DNA of 64,000 bases, taken from NCBI RefSeq assembly GCF_030540545.1, contig NZ_JAUNVZ010000005.1, positions 62,001-126,000 of the forward strand, in the 5' to 3' direction. Both the position numbers and the translations under genes were made by a program. The notes under the pieces were generated by a model that was not told the origin of the DNA, made no database searches, and saw nothing but the letters and a program-made list of their open reading frames with translations. This document shows, piece after piece, positions 9,111 through 18,390 of the stretch. This stretch comes from Rothia sp. (in: high G+C Gram-positive bacteria). Lineage in GTDB: Bacteria > Actinomycetota > Actinomycetes > Actinomycetales > Micrococcaceae. Every line of letters starts with the position of its first letter. Position 1 is the stretch's first letter.

Positions 9111-9884
9111 GTGGCTCCCGCATTCAACGACGACGCCCTGATTCTGCGCACCCAAAACCTCAAAGAGACCGACCGCATCATTATTATGCTCACCCGCGAA
9201 CACGGCATGATCCACGCCGTGGCTAAGGGCGTGCGCAAACCCAATTCGAAGTTCGGCGCTCGCCTGGAGCCTTTTATGCATTCCTCGCTGGCGCTAAACA
9301 CCGGCCGCGGATCCCTGTACACGGTCACTCAGGCGGTTACGGTGCACCCTTATTCCAGCGCGATTGTTGCCGATTATGCGCGTTTTGGCTGCGCGGCGCT
9401 TATGGCGGAGCTGGCGGAGAAGCTGTGCACCGACAGCCCCCTGGAGGATACGCATCCGCATTTTGGCCTGCTGCACGGGGCGATGGCGGCACTGGCGCGC
9501 GGGGAGCATGTGCCTCAACGGATCCTTGCCAGCTATATGATGCGCGCCCTGGCTCTGGCGGGTTGGCAGATGGTTTCTGAGAGTTGCACCGTGTGCGGTA
9601 GGAACCTGCTGGATGACTCGCGCGGTGCTTTCCACACGGCGGGTGTGTACGGTGAGTTTGGTTTGCTCTGTGCCGATCACGCCGCTGGAGTGGAGGTGCC
9701 CCTGGTTCGTTTGCCCGCTTCTCGTCTGTGCCTGCTGCTGGCGTTATTGCGAGGGGATTGGGCTGCGGTTGATCCTGCCGTACCCGCCGAGTGCGCTAAG
9801 CTGCTGGATTTGGTGCTAACCACCACCCAGAATCTCTTGGAAGCACCGCTAAAAACCGCGTTGACTTTGGAAAGCGAAGCCTAG
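9111..9884 (+). CDS. recO: DNA repair protein RecO
   Basis: RecO helps load RecA on SSB-coated single strands and anneals strands (RecFOR pathway). The 257-residue protein has an N-terminal OB fold (DDALILRTQNLKETDRIIIMLTREHG), an alpha-helical core, and a zinc-type segment with CTVCGR (about residues 161-166) and a later Cys in GLLCADH. The start is GTG, with GAAAGGA eight bases upstream. Codon choice changes inside the gene from A/C-ending to G/T-ending codons. uppS follows in the same direction, a common pairing. Confidence 0.93.
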   Translation: MAPAFNDDALILRTQNLKETDRIIIMLTREHGMIHAVAKGVRKPNSKFGARLEPFMHSSLALNTGRGSLYTVTQAVTVHPYSSAIVADYARFGCAALMAELAEKLCTDSPLEDTHPHFGLLHGAMAALARGEHVPQRILASYMMRALALAGWQMVSESCTVCGRNLLDDSRGAFHTAGVYGEFGLLCADHAAGVEVPLVRLPASRLCLLLALLRGDWAAVDPAVPAECAKLLDLVLTTTQNLLEAPLKTALTLESEA

Positions 9885-9994
9885 GGGCATAATTTTCACC
9901 CGCTGCACAGCCTGCGCATAGCCACACGCCCCGCTCAAGGCGGTAGAATGGTAGGGAACTCTATCCTCGGATATATCCCCGTGAAAGGTTTATC

Positions 9995-10813
9995 GTGCCC
10001 GTCAAACCCTATGCGCATCCTTCGGGAGCTACCGCCCCGGCGATTCCCCGCAAGTTCATCCCTCAGCACGTGGCTGTGGTTATGGACGGCAACGGCCGCT
10101 GGGCCAATGAACGCGGATTGCCGCGCACCGAGGGCCACCGCGCGGGCGAGGCGGCACTGCTGGACGTTGTTGCCGGCGCCATTGAAATGGGCATTCCCTA
10201 TGTGAGCGCCTATGCCTTCTCCACCGAGAACTGGAAGCGCTCGCCCAGTGAAGTCGCCTTTATTATGCGCTATTCCACCGAGGTGCTCGCGCGCCAGCTG
10301 GAAACTCTCAAATCGTGGGGTGTGCGTATCCGCTGGGCGGGTCGTCGACCCAAGCTGTGGAAGAGCGTGATTGAGATGCTCGAAAAGTGCGAGCGCGAAA
10401 CCATTAATAACACCGTATGCACCCTGACCATGTGCGTGAACTACGGTGGCCGCGCCGAAATCGCAGACGCCGCCGCAGCACTGGCTGAGGATGTTGCCGC
10501 CGGGCGTCTGAAGCCCTCCAAGGTGGATGAGAAGACCTTCGCCAAGTACCTGGACGAGCCGGATATGCCCGATGTTGACCTTTTCCTGCGCTCTTCGGGC
10601 GAGCAGCGCATTTCGAACTTCCTGCTCTGGCAGAGTGCGTACGCCGAGTTCGTGTTTATGGATGTACTCTGGCCCGATGTTGACCGTCGAACCCTCTGGC
10701 GTGCGGTGCTGGAGTACGCCAGCCGAGACCGCCGCTACGGTGGCGCGGTGGATGCGGTCAATACCGACCCGCAGAACCCCGCCGACGCCCTAGACCCGGC
10801 AGATAACGCTTAA
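9995..10813 (+). CDS. uppS: Isoprenyl (undecaprenyl-type) diphosphate synthase
   Basis: This cis-prenyltransferase condenses isopentenyl diphosphate units to make the lipid carrier for cell-wall sugars. The 272-residue protein shows the substrate motif [13 protein letters not shown] with catalytic D31, then [13 protein letters not shown], and the C-terminal [20 protein letters not shown]. The start is GTG after GAAAGG. An ATG-initiated frame in the same region (9948) is a shadow. It lies between recO and pyrD. Confidence 0.95.
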   Translation: MPVKPYAHPSGATAPAIPRKFIPQHVAVVMDGNGRWANERGLPRTEGHRAGEAALLDVVAGAIEMGIPYVSAYAFSTENWKRSPSEVAFIMRYSTEVLARQLETLKSWGVRIRWAGRRPKLWKSVIEMLEKCERETINNTVCTLTMCVNYGGRAEIADAAAALAEDVAAGRLKPSKVDEKTFAKYLDEPDMPDVDLFLRSSGEQRISNFLLWQSAYAEFVFMDVLWPDVDRRTLWRAVLEYASRDRRYGGAVDAVNTDPQNPADALDPADNA

Positions 10814-10849
10814 TATAGACCTATAACCCACATATTTTGAGGAGCGCCC

Positions 10850-11929
10850 ATGCGTATTTACCCCACGATTTTCAAGCTGGTTTTTGAAAAGATGGACCCC
10901 GAGAAGGCTCACCACATTGGCTTCTGGGGTGTTCAGACTCTGAAGTCCCTGGGTATTTCTCGCGCTCTGCGCTCCTACCTGCAGCCGGACGCTTCCCTGC
11001 GCACCCGCGTCATGGGCATTGATTTCCCCTCGCCTTTTGGTCTGGCGGCTGGTTTCGATAAGGGCGGTAAGGGCATTGCTGCTCTGGCGGCTCTGGGCTT
11101 TGGCCATGTTGAGATTGGTACCATTACCGGTCAAGCTCAGCCGGGCAACCCGCAGCCGCGCCTCTTCCGCCTGGTGGAGGATCGCGCCGTGATTAACCGT
11201 ATGGGTTTCAATAATGACGGTGCCGCCGCTGCCGGTCCGCGTGTGGCTGCTGCCCGCGCCGATCTGGAGGCGGAATACCCTGCTTCCTCCCGCCCGGTCA
11301 TTGGTGTGAATATTGGCAAGACCAAGGTCGTTGAGCTGGAAAACGCTATTGACGACTACCTGATTTCTACTCGCACCCTGGCGCCCCAGGCGGACTACCT
11401 GACCGTGAACGTGAGCTCCCCGAACACCCCGGGTTTGCGTTCCTTGCAGTCCATTGAGGCGCTGCGCCCGCTGCTGGCTGCCGTGCGCGCCGAGGCGGAT
11501 AAGGTCGTGCCGAACCGTCACGTGCCGCTGACCGTGAAGATCGCACCGGATCTGGCGGATGAAGACGTGATTGAGGTGGCTCGCCTGGCGAAGGAACTGA
11601 AGCTAGACGGCGTGATTGCTACCAATACCACCATTGCACGTGAGGGTCTGGGTCTGCGCTCGGATATGTCTAAGGTGAAGAATATTGGTGCCGGTGGTCT
11701 GTCCGGTGCGCCTTTGAAGCCGCGCTCGCTGGAGGTTCTGTCCCTGCTGAAGAAGGAGATTGGGGACGAGCTAGCGATTATCTCTGTGGGTGGCGTGACC
11801 GATGCTCGCGATGTGCAGGAGCGTTTGGATGCGGGCGCTGATTTGGTGCAGGGTTACACTGCGTTCTTATATGAGGGTCCGTTCTGGGTTGCTCGTATTA
11901 ACCGCGGTCTGGCGAAGCTGCGCCGATAA
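10850..11929 (+). CDS. pyrD: Dihydroorotate dehydrogenase (quinone), class 2
   Basis: The fourth step of pyrimidine synthesis is oxidation of dihydroorotate by membrane quinone. The 359-residue protein has an N-terminal membrane-associated helix region, [12 protein letters not shown] for FMN binding, NRMGFNNDG, and [10 protein letters not shown] with the catalytic serine of class 2 enzymes. [10 protein letters not shown] binds the FMN phosphate. GAGGAG precedes the ATG. It lies 34 kb from the rest of the pyr genes. A convergent terminator follows. Confidence 0.96.
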   Translation: MRIYPTIFKLVFEKMDPEKAHHIGFWGVQTLKSLGISRALRSYLQPDASLRTRVMGIDFPSPFGLAAGFDKGGKGIAALAALGFGHVEIGTITGQAQPGNPQPRLFRLVEDRAVINRMGFNNDGAAAAGPRVAAARADLEAEYPASSRPVIGVNIGKTKVVELENAIDDYLISTRTLAPQADYLTVNVSSPNTPGLRSLQSIEALRPLLAAVRAEADKVVPNRHVPLTVKIAPDLADEDVIEVARLAKELKLDGVIATNTTIAREGLGLRSDMSKVKNIGAGGLSGAPLKPRSLEVLSLLKKEIGDELAIISVGGVTDARDVQERLDAGADLVQGYTAFLYEGPFWVARINRGLAKLRR

Positions 11930-11955
11930 TTCTTCTCGAAAATCATTCAAACACT

Positions 11956-11990
11956 CAAAAATCCCCCGCCTCCGTAGAGAGCGGGGGATT
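11956..11990. terminator. Bidirectional terminator between pyrD and the DUF3043 gene
   Basis: The arms 11960-11969 and 11981-11990 pair perfectly. Read on the minus strand the hairpin is followed by five Ts, so it fits the DUF3043 gene best and can also stop pyrD. Confidence 0.85.
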
Positions 11991-12014
11991 AGTGCATATG
12001 AAAGATACAGTGAT

Positions 12015-12626
12015 TTACTTCGGGTACTGACCGTACTCAACCTGCGGGTCGGGGCGGCGGAAACGACGAGGAACCATCACACGGTTAAAGGCGTACATGC
12101 CATTACCGCGACCGGAGCCACCGAATTTATCAATCAGCTTCTTCTTGAGCTTGCGCCACATGATGAAGTAGTCAATCAGCCACAGACCGATCAGGCCGTA
12201 CATTGCGTACACCATGAAACCGTATAGTCCCGGAGCCAGCACCGGAATCAGGAAGCTGACCAGGAACACAACCATCAGGGCGTAGAGCATGTAATCGCCC
12301 AGGTTGCGGCGCGCATCAATGTAGTCGCGGATATAGCGGCGGTCCTTACCCTTATCCACGGCAGGCAGGTAGCGCTCATCACCGGTGCGCATTGCCTCGT
12401 TCTGGCGGGCGCGCGCCTCACGCAGCTCTTCACGCTCACGCTCCTTTGCCACCTTACGGTCAGCGTTTACCAGAGGCTGCTTACGTGCGGCAACCTGAGC
12501 GTCACGCTTAGGGGTGGGCTTGCCCTTCTTAGGGGTGAATTTGGGGTTGGTGGGCTCTTCTACCTCAACCTCAATCACCTCCGCGGTGGTTTCGGGCTCT
12601 ACTGCTTCTTTCTTTTTGCCAAACAT
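12015..12626 (-). CDS. DUF3043 family membrane protein
   Basis: The predicted protein has 203 residues. It begins MFGKKKEAVEPET and has a charged N-terminal half (KKGKPTPKRDAQVAARKQPL, KDRRYIRDYIDARRNLGDY). Two membrane helices follow (about residues 120-165), then a basic loop IMWRKLKKKLIDKFG and a short tail. This is the pattern of the actinobacterial DUF3043 family, whose function is unknown. The start is not certain: an upstream TTG (12644) and two ATGs are also in frame. TATGAT stands seven bases before the chosen ATG. Confidence 0.85.
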   Translation of the reverse strand: MFGKKKEAVEPETTAEVIEVEVEEPTNPKFTPKKGKPTPKRDAQVAARKQPLVNADRKVAKEREREELREARARQNEAMRTGDERYLPAVDKGKDRRYIRDYIDARRNLGDYMLYALMVVFLVSFLIPVLAPGLYGFMVYAMYGLIGLWLIDYFIMWRKLKKKLIDKFGGSGRGNGMYAFNRVMVPRRFRRPDPQVEYGQYPK

Positions 12627-12633
12627 ACCTCCC

Positions 12634-12639
12634 ATCATA
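12634..12639 (-). promoter_or_regulatory. -10 box of the DUF3043 gene
   Basis: TATGAT on the minus strand ends seven bases before the ATG at 12626, consistent with leaderless or nearly leaderless mRNA. GGGAGG directly before the ATG is too close to act as a normal ribosome site. Confidence 0.4.
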
Positions 12640-12767
12640 CCCAATCATGGGCGTCAACCGGTATTGTGTACCGTATTTCAAACAGATATCACGCCCTGCA
12701 GAGCCCGAGCCGTTTCATAAGCGTCCGATCAGAGTGTGCACAAGCGCATAAAAGTACGCGACGGGAC

Positions 12768-12773
12768 TATGAT
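12768..12773 (+). promoter_or_regulatory. -10 box of the M20 dipeptidase gene, leaderless spacing
   Basis: TATGAT ends six bases before the ATG at 12780. There is no Shine-Dalgarno, so transcription probably begins at the start codon. Confidence 0.5.
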
Positions 12774-12779
12774 AGAGAC

Positions 12780-14174
12780 ATGACTACCTTTGAATTTAGC
12801 CACGCTGATGCCCTCAAAGAGGCAATTGAGCAGCGTTTTGACCAGACCCTGCAGCGACTGAGCGAATTGGTCGCCATTCCTTCGGTTGCCTGGGAAAGCC
12901 ACGATTTGAGCCAGGTGCAGCGCAGCGCCGAGAAGGTGCGTGAGTTGGCGCTCGCCGCAGGTTTTGAGAATGCTGCCCTGTACACTGCCGAGTACACTGC
13001 TGAAGACGGCACCGTCAAGACCGGCATGCCCGCGGTTCTTGCGTCCCGCCCGGCTGCGGCAGGTTACCCGACCATTTTGCTCTATGCACACCATGATGTG
13101 CAGCCCGCAGGGGATGAGTCCCTGTGGGACACCCCGCCCTTTGAGACCGTGCGTAAGGGCGATCGTCTCTACGGTCGCGGCGCTGCCGATGATAAGGCGG
13201 GCGTGCTGCTGCACCTTGCCGCCCTGGAGGCTGTTTCGACTGTGCTGGGCGATGATTTTAAGCTCGGCATTAAGCTCTTTATTGAGGGTGAGGAAGAAGC
13301 AGGTTCCCCCTCCTTTGAGTCCTTTGTGAACACCTACCGCCAGCAGCTGGACGCTGACTATATTGTGGTGGCGGATTCTTCGAATTGGCGTGCCGGTGTG
13401 CCCGCACTAACCACCTCCCTGCGCGGTGTGGCTTCCGGCGTGATTGAGGCGCGCGTGGGCTCTCACGCCCTGCATTCGGGTGTCTTTGGCGGCCCGCTGT
13501 TGGATGCGCACACCGTCCTGGCGCGCCTGATCGCTACCCTGCATGATGCTCAGGGTTCGGTAGCTATTGAGGGTTTGAGTCGTCGCGATGATCAGCAGAT
13601 TGAATACGCCGAGGCTGATTTCCGCGCAGACTCCGGCGCCCTGGAGCAGATGAGCCTGGCGGGTACCGGCTCCATTGCCTCCCGCCTGTGGACCCAGCCG
13701 GCTGTTTCGGTCATCGGTTGGGATATTCCCTCGGTGGCTCATTCTTCTAATACTTTGGCGGCGGTTTCACGCGCGATTATTAGTGTGCGTCTGGCGCCGG
13801 GCACCGACCCTCAGGTAGCTCATCAGGCCATTGAGGCGCATCTGCAGCAGCACGCGCCGCTGAATGCGCAGATTACCTACAGCCCGCAGGATTCGGGTCA
13901 GCCTTTTGATATTGATGTGGACTCCTACGGCGCTCGCCTGGCGTTGGCTGCTTTTGAGCGTGCCTGGGGTGTGCAGCCGGTTAAGGCGGGTATGGGCGGT
14001 TCCATTCCGTTCATTGCAACCCTGAAGCAGGTGTTCCCGCAGGCTCAGATTCTGGTGACCGGTATTGAGGATCCGGATACTCGCGCTCATAGCGCTAATG
14101 AGTCGCTATATGTACCAGATTTGCTGCACGGTATTGTGGCGGAGGCTCTGGTTCTCTCCGAGCTGAGTAAGTAA
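12780..14174 (+). CDS. M20 family metallopeptidase (dipeptidase)
   Basis: This 464-residue zinc peptidase is similar to ArgE/DapE/CNDP-type dipeptidases. Metal and catalytic motifs are LLYAHHDVQPAG, RGAADDKAGV and EGEEEAGSPSF. A dimerisation domain lies in the middle (about residues 215-335), and GGSIPFIATL and DTRAHSANE are near the end. I chose the ATG at 12780, because the upstream extension reads as non-coding and a -10 box occupies it. Substrate is unknown. It is divergent from the DUF3043 gene, with overlapping promoter regions. Confidence 0.92.
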   Translation: MTTFEFSHADALKEAIEQRFDQTLQRLSELVAIPSVAWESHDLSQVQRSAEKVRELALAAGFENAALYTAEYTAEDGTVKTGMPAVLASRPAAAGYPTILLYAHHDVQPAGDESLWDTPPFETVRKGDRLYGRGAADDKAGVLLHLAALEAVSTVLGDDFKLGIKLFIEGEEEAGSPSFESFVNTYRQQLDADYIVVADSSNWRAGVPALTTSLRGVASGVIEARVGSHALHSGVFGGPLLDAHTVLARLIATLHDAQGSVAIEGLSRRDDQQIEYAEADFRADSGALEQMSLAGTGSIASRLWTQPAVSVIGWDIPSVAHSSNTLAAVSRAIISVRLAPGTDPQVAHQAIEAHLQQHAPLNAQITYSPQDSGQPFDIDVDSYGARLALAAFERAWGVQPVKAGMGGSIPFIATLKQVFPQAQILVTGIEDPDTRAHSANESLYVPDLLHGIVAEALVLSELSK

Positions 14175-14264
14175 AGTAACCGACACATAGCAATGAAGAA
14201 CAGTGTGTGTGCGGGAATAACCCGAGCGCAATATCTGTTCTACAGCATAAGAGTATGCCCGCAG

Positions 14265-14284
14265 CACTGCCCCTAGGGGCAGTG
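14265..14284. repeat. Perfect 20-bp palindrome downstream of the M20 gene
   Basis: The 10-base half CACTGCCCCT is directly followed by its complement. It is probably part of the transcription end of the M20 gene. A second stem (14298-14307 with 14326-14335) follows at once. Confidence 0.55.
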
Positions 14285-14297
14285 AGCGCATCGCACG

Positions 14298-14335
14298 CCC
14301 AGGGCGAACGTGTACGACACTACGGTCGCCCTGGG
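14298..14335. terminator. Second stem after the M20 gene
   Basis: The 10-base arms CCCAGGGCGA and TCGCCCTGGG pair perfectly around 18 bases. With the palindrome just upstream it probably forms a tandem terminator. No T-run is present. Confidence 0.45.
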
Positions 14336-14434
14336 TTGATAGCCGGGCGCAATGGGCGTAACGTTAAGCCTAGACCATAAAACTCGTATGAACCATACAG
14401 GATTTTCATGCGGGGGAACGAAAGGACAACTATC

Positions 14435-14788
14435 ATGACTGAAACTGTCGAACTGCCCACCCACGGCGTTGAACTGACCGAAGTTGCACAGACCAAGGTT
14501 CGCACCCTACTCGAGCAGGAGGGTCGCACCGACCTGCGCCTGCGCATTGCTGTGCAGCCCGGCGGCTGCTCCGGCCTGATCTACCAGCTCTACTTCGACG
14601 AGCGTACCCTGGATGGCGACGCAGTGCGCAACTTCGGCGACGGCGTTGAGGTTATCGTGGACCGCATGAGCGCACCCTACCTGGATGGCGCATCCATCGA
14701 CTTCGAGGACACCATTGAGAAGCAGGGTTTCTCCATTGACAACCCGAACGCTCAGGGCTCCTGCGCTTGCGGTGACTCCTTCAACTAA
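14435..14788 (+). CDS. erpA: Iron-sulfur cluster insertion protein, ErpA/HesB family
   Basis: This A-type carrier passes Fe-S clusters to target enzymes. The 117-residue protein carries the three conserved cysteines: C45 in PGGCSGLIYQ, and C110 and C112 in GSCACGDSF. I chose the ATG at 14435 because GAAAGGAC lies nine bases before it; the in-frame ATG at 14408 adds nine residues and lacks support. It stands alone between a tandem hairpin and a strong terminator. HemW, a radical SAM protein 1.7 kb downstream, is one possible client. Confidence 0.92.
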   Translation: MTETVELPTHGVELTEVAQTKVRTLLEQEGRTDLRLRIAVQPGGCSGLIYQLYFDERTLDGDAVRNFGDGVEVIVDRMSAPYLDGASIDFEDTIEKQGFSIDNPNAQGSCACGDSFN

Positions 14789-14814
14789 AGATCACCCTAT
14801 AGCCTAAACACTCT

Positions 14815-14863
14815 CAAACCGCGGTGCTCTCTCCTGTGCAGGAGGCAGTGGCACCGCGGTTTT
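14815..14863 (+). terminator. Rho-independent terminator of erpA
   Basis: A 12-bp GC-rich stem (AAACCGCGGTGC with its complement) has a 23-base loop that contains a smaller stem, and is followed by TTT. Confidence 0.8.
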
Positions 14864-15039
14864 ACGTTCCCAGTAGGTCTATCAGCACGCGGAAAAACAC
14901 CCCTACCGGTACGCACATAGGGCACACATGCAGAAACCTTCGAGAGGAATATGAGAACACCTCAACCGTATCGGGCGTGATACCCTGGAATCATACACTC
15001 AACACAGCCCTTGACCCACTCACGCACCAAGAAAACACT

Positions 15040-15432
15040 ATGAACGCATCACAGCTCCGCCGCGCCGCAGCCCTCGCGCTCGCAGGCATCTCCTCACTCA
15101 CCCTGACCTCCTGCGCGGAAGATACCAGCAGCCAGAAAATCAAAAACGAACACGTTATCGCTTGGGAAGACGCCCAAGTATCCGCCCCGAACCAAATCGT
15201 GTTCACCGTTGTGGAGAAACCCGGGCAGTGCGTGAGTATCCGTCACGTACAGGAAGAATCCAAAGGCGTTGTGCGCGTGGCGCTGATTGCAGGAGAACGC
15301 TCCGGTGCACCCGACTTCTGCGCAAACGCAATCCGCGGCGGACGCACCTACACGGTCTCCACTGTTCAGCCCGCCAAGAATCTGACCATTGAGGCAATTG
15401 ACCCTTCCGCTGTACCCATAAACGATAACTAA
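15040..15432 (+). CDS. Small secreted lipoprotein, paralogue 1
   Basis: The predicted 130-residue protein has an N-terminal lipoprotein signal (MNASQLRRAAALALAG... with lipobox LTSC, Cys24). The mature part has EKPGQCVSIRHVQEES, FCANAIRGGRTYTVSTVQPAKN and two cysteines that could pair. The longer frame from 14824 is rejected because its extension overlaps the erpA terminator. The next lipoprotein (15707) shares the same layout and spacing of Cys, GV/V strand and the ending TV-PA-+L, so the two look like tandem paralogues. Function is unknown. Confidence 0.75.
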   Translation: MNASQLRRAAALALAGISSLTLTSCAEDTSSQKIKNEHVIAWEDAQVSAPNQIVFTVVEKPGQCVSIRHVQEESKGVVRVALIAGERSGAPDFCANAIRGGRTYTVSTVQPAKNLTIEAIDPSAVPINDN

Positions 15433-15525
15433 CCCCTGCGCGATACCTCACCCGGTGCCTAAAGAGGGCCCGGGCGGTACTCGCGTCCCGTCCGGGCGTG
15501 GGATTCACGAGGCTACACGTACCCT

Positions 15526-15568
15526 GCCGCGGGTGCAGGCACATATACAGTGCGCTTGCACCCGCGGC
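15526..15568. terminator. Hairpin between the two lipoprotein genes
   Basis: A 12-bp perfect stem (15526-15537 with 15557-15568) with a 19-base loop. There is no T-run, so termination is inferred from position only. Confidence 0.5.
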
Positions 15569-15706
15569 ATCATGGTATAGAGGGATGTAGACACGCACCC
15601 GCCCTGCGCGCTAAGGTTAGTATAAGTACCATGTATTCGCCGAAGAATACCGCCATATAGCGTTCTCGCGGCGAATCATAGCATTACTATGTCGAAGGAG
15701 ACCGCC

Positions 15707-16210
15707 ATGCCCACCAGCGCAGAACACACCATCTCACGCCGTACCTGCTGCGCCCTACTCATTCCCGTAGCGCTTGCAACCTTCAGTGCATGCTCTTCAG
15801 AATCCACTCCGAGCACCGGGGCAGGGAATGCATCCGCATCCCTCAGCGCGAGGGCTGCATCGACCGCACAAGAATCCTCAGGCACGGCTGCCCGTCGTGA
15901 GGGTAATGATGCTCGGCATAGTGCTGGAACTCAGGAGCGTGTGCTTGAGTATACGTATCGTGTGACTGGTGAGCATGAGCTGACGTTTGAGGTTCAGCCT
16001 AGTGATCGTAGCTGTACTCAGTTGCGTTGGGTTTTTAGCGAGGAGAATGGTGTTTTCTCTATTGCTTTTGTTGAGGGTGTGCGTGCTGATGGTTCTGATG
16101 TGTGTACTTTGGAGGCGTGGGTGTCGACGGTTCATTTTGAGACTGTCGCCCCGGCACGCAGCCTGAAGGTGCAGCCTCTTAGCGCCGACAGGGCTCAGCT
16201 TAACCGCTAA
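15707..16210 (+). CDS. Small secreted lipoprotein, paralogue 2
   Basis: The predicted 167-residue protein starts MPTSAEHTISRRTCCALL, with a signal peptide and lipobox FSAC. A Ser/Ala/Thr-rich linker reaches about residue 65, then comes a domain with DRSCTQLRWVFSEENGVFS and VCTLEAWVSTVHFETVAPAR that parallels paralogue 1. The two arginines before the hydrophobic stretch could suit Tat export, but the fit is loose. I chose the ATG at 15707 (AAGGAG six bases upstream) over that at 15689. Codons switch from A/C-ending in the first 65 or so to G/T-ending in the domain, which suggests mosaic origin. Confidence 0.75.
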   Translation: MPTSAEHTISRRTCCALLIPVALATFSACSSESTPSTGAGNASASLSARAASTAQESSGTAARREGNDARHSAGTQERVLEYTYRVTGEHELTFEVQPSDRSCTQLRWVFSEENGVFSIAFVEGVRADGSDVCTLEAWVSTVHFETVAPARSLKVQPLSADRAQLNR

Positions 16211-16220
16211 ACCGCATAGA

Positions 16221-16256
16221 AGAGTCCCCACACACTGTAGAGTGCGTGGGGATTCT
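16221..16256 (+). terminator. Terminator hairpin after lipoprotein paralogue 2
   Basis: The 16-base arms 16221-16236 and 16241-16256 pair with one G-U and one mismatch around a 4-base loop. Confidence 0.65.
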
Positions 16257-16443
16257 CCATTTATTCGGAATCCTGCGCCTTGCGTGCTCGGTGTGCGTGT
16301 GCGGGACTTTACTATACTCCTTTTGAGTTTTCCACTGTACGAGCGGTGGTCAAATGCCCGGTGTTTACCCCATAAAATACTCAACACACACCCGACACAT
16401 GATCGCTCAAACGACCTATCCACCAGTCACCAAACACACCCGG

Positions 16444-16449
16444 TATAAT
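16444..16449 (+). promoter_or_regulatory. -10 box of hemW
   Basis: An exact TATAAT lies 58 bases before the hemW start codon. The -35 region is not clear. Confidence 0.5.
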
Positions 16450-16507
16450 AGACCGGTTACAGGCGCTCGCACAGCACCACCGTCCACACCCACAGGGGAG
16501 AAACACC

Positions 16508-17773
16508 ATGCCCAAACAACCCACCGGCGACACCGCACCCCTAGACGGCATCATCCCCGCACACAGCGCGCACGGCACCGCAGAACGCGACTTCAGCCTA
16601 TACATTCACATACCTTTCTGCACCATCCGCTGCGGCTACTGCGACTTCAACACCTACGCCACCGAAGACTTCGGCAACAATATCGGCATCACCACCTACG
16701 CCCAAGACGCCATCGCAGAAATCATCTTCGCCGCCAAAACCCTCCAGACCTCCGGAGTAGCACCGCGCAAACTGCACAGCATCTTCTTCGGCGGAGGCAC
16801 CCCCACCAAACTACCCGCCCGCGACCTCGTCGCCATCCTGCAGGCAGCACGCGATATCTTCGGCATCCACGAAGGCGCCGAAATCACCACCGAAGCCAAC
16901 CCCGACTCCGTCACCGAACAAGACCTATACACCCTCGCACAGGGCGGATTCACCCGCGTCTCCTTCGGCATGCAATCCGTCGAACCGGCAGTACTCAAAG
17001 TCCTCGACCGCACCCACGAACCCGCCAACGTCCCCAAAGTCATCACCTGGGCACACAACGCAGGCCTACAAGCATCCGTAGACCTGATCTACGGCACCCC
17101 CGGCGAAACCCTGCAGCAATGGGAAAACAGCCTGGACGCCGCCATCAGCTACCAGCCCGACCACATCAGCGCATACTCACTGATTGTCGAAGAAGGCACC
17201 AAACTCGCCGCACAAATCCGCCGTGGCGAATACACCATGCCCGACAACGACCTCATGGCAGACATGTACCTGGCAGCCGAAAACAAACTCACCGCAGCCG
17301 GATACCACTGGTACGAAGTCTCCAACTATAGCCGCGACGAACACACCCGCAGCACCCACAACCTCGCCTACTGGCGCAACCAAGACTGGTGGGGCATCGG
17401 ACCGGGCGCACACTCCCACATCAACGGCACCCGCTGGTGGAACCTCAAGCACCCCGTACCCTACACCAATCGGGTACGCGCCGGACAATCCCCAGCCGCA
17501 GCACGCGAAACCCTAGACAGCACCACGCGCATTTTCGAAGAAATCATGCTCATGATCCGCGTCAAAGAAGGTCTGCCCGTACACACCCTGCTACAGGTAC
17601 ACGAGGCGCCCGCCCTAGACGTCTCCCTGCGCTGGCTCGTATCCCAGGGACTCATTGAGGCAGACGTGCTCAATCCGGCGGGTGAGGCGCTCGCCGACTC
17701 CACCGTGCGCCTAACGCTCAAGGGCCGACTGCTGGGGGACGCCGTGACGCGCGAGCTACTCCCGGACCTCTAG
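16508..17773 (+). CDS. hemW: Radical SAM heme chaperone HemW (coproporphyrinogen III oxidase-like)
   Basis: This 421-residue radical SAM protein has the [4Fe-4S] motif FCTIRCGYC (C38, C42, C45), GGGTPTKLPA, TTEANPDSV and GMQSVEP. The DHISAYSLIVEEGT and GIGPGAHSH segments are typical of HemW, a heme-binding homologue of HemN that lacks the extra HemN features. The start has GGGGAGAAAC seven bases upstream. Codons are almost all A/C-ending (GAA, AAA, CAA, ATC), unlike relA on the same strand, which uses GAG, AAG, CAG and CGT. DUF4870 and DUF3097 genes follow on the other strand. Confidence 0.93.
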   Translation: MPKQPTGDTAPLDGIIPAHSAHGTAERDFSLYIHIPFCTIRCGYCDFNTYATEDFGNNIGITTYAQDAIAEIIFAAKTLQTSGVAPRKLHSIFFGGGTPTKLPARDLVAILQAARDIFGIHEGAEITTEANPDSVTEQDLYTLAQGGFTRVSFGMQSVEPAVLKVLDRTHEPANVPKVITWAHNAGLQASVDLIYGTPGETLQQWENSLDAAISYQPDHISAYSLIVEEGTKLAAQIRRGEYTMPDNDLMADMYLAAENKLTAAGYHWYEVSNYSRDEHTRSTHNLAYWRNQDWWGIGPGAHSHINGTRWWNLKHPVPYTNRVRAGQSPAAARETLDSTTRIFEEIMLMIRVKEGLPVHTLLQVHEAPALDVSLRWLVSQGLIEADVLNPAGEALADSTVRLTLKGRLLGDAVTRELLPDL

Positions 17774-17838
17774 ACCGCTAGATCCATTGTCCTCGCCTCC
17801 CACGGGATGCACCCTGTAAAGGCTGCACTCGGGCGCTC

Positions 17839-17870
17839 GCGGCGAGCAGTACGAGAGTGTTGCTCGCCGC
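17839..17870 (+). terminator. Hairpin downstream of hemW
   Basis: GCGGCGAGCA and TGCTCGCCGC pair perfectly around 12 bases. No T-run follows. Confidence 0.5.
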
Positions 17871-18270
17871 GCAACGAGGTGGGGGAGTGTGTGGGTTTGG
17901 GCTCGCTCGGTCTCAAGAACCCACGCGGATTTTAGTCCATTTTTCGGACTGTTATACCCTCAAGTGTCGGGTGAACGTGATAGTATTACACCTGGTCATA
18001 GCGTTTTTCGTAACACTATGTATATACCCCATAGTTAATTTTGTTAAATATGTCACATTATACGGGTGTAAAATCAAACTCTGCACGTTGATTACGAGGG
18101 TTGGTCTCGAGAATCCAAGCCAACATAAACCCTCAACTGCCTCTTGATGGATTGATAAGTCTCTACCTAAAGTAGACATATGCACCCGGCAGCCGGTATA
18201 GTAGTAACCGGCAAGACGTTTCTATGTCGACAGCATGTTTTCGTCTTTGCTGAAGTTGAGTGAATATGGT

Positions 18271-18300
18271 TGTGGACCTCCAAGTAATTGGGGGTCCACA
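18271..18300. repeat. Inverted repeat of unknown role
   Basis: The 11-base arms 18271-18281 and 18290-18300 pair with one G-U around 8 bases. It stands alone between convergent genes. Confidence 0.5.
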
Positions 18301-18326
18301 GTCATTTAACACCACTCTACTAATCC

Positions 18327-18360
18327 GAGCGGTGACGTGTTTTATCCAATGGCGGGCACA
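18327..18360. repeat. Repeat family A, copy A1 (no inverted arm)
   Basis: The core GTGTTTTATCCAATGGCGGG is shared, with one change, by the copy at 40782-40832. This copy lacks the right-hand ACGTCGCCGTTC arm and runs instead into the DUF4870 terminator. Confidence 0.6.
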
Positions 18361-18390
18361 AGAAAAGCCCGCCACCTACGTGACGGGCTT
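18361..18390 (-). terminator. Rho-independent terminator of the DUF4870 gene
   Basis: On the minus strand AAGCCCGTCAC pairs with GTGGCGGGCTT around four bases, followed by TTCT. Confidence 0.85.

Noticed and set aside
17857-18147. Possible 96-residue membrane peptide in the gap after hemW
   Set aside because: It starts inside the hemW hairpin region, has no ribosome site, and overlaps inverted repeats. The hydrophobic part reflects AT-rich sequence.
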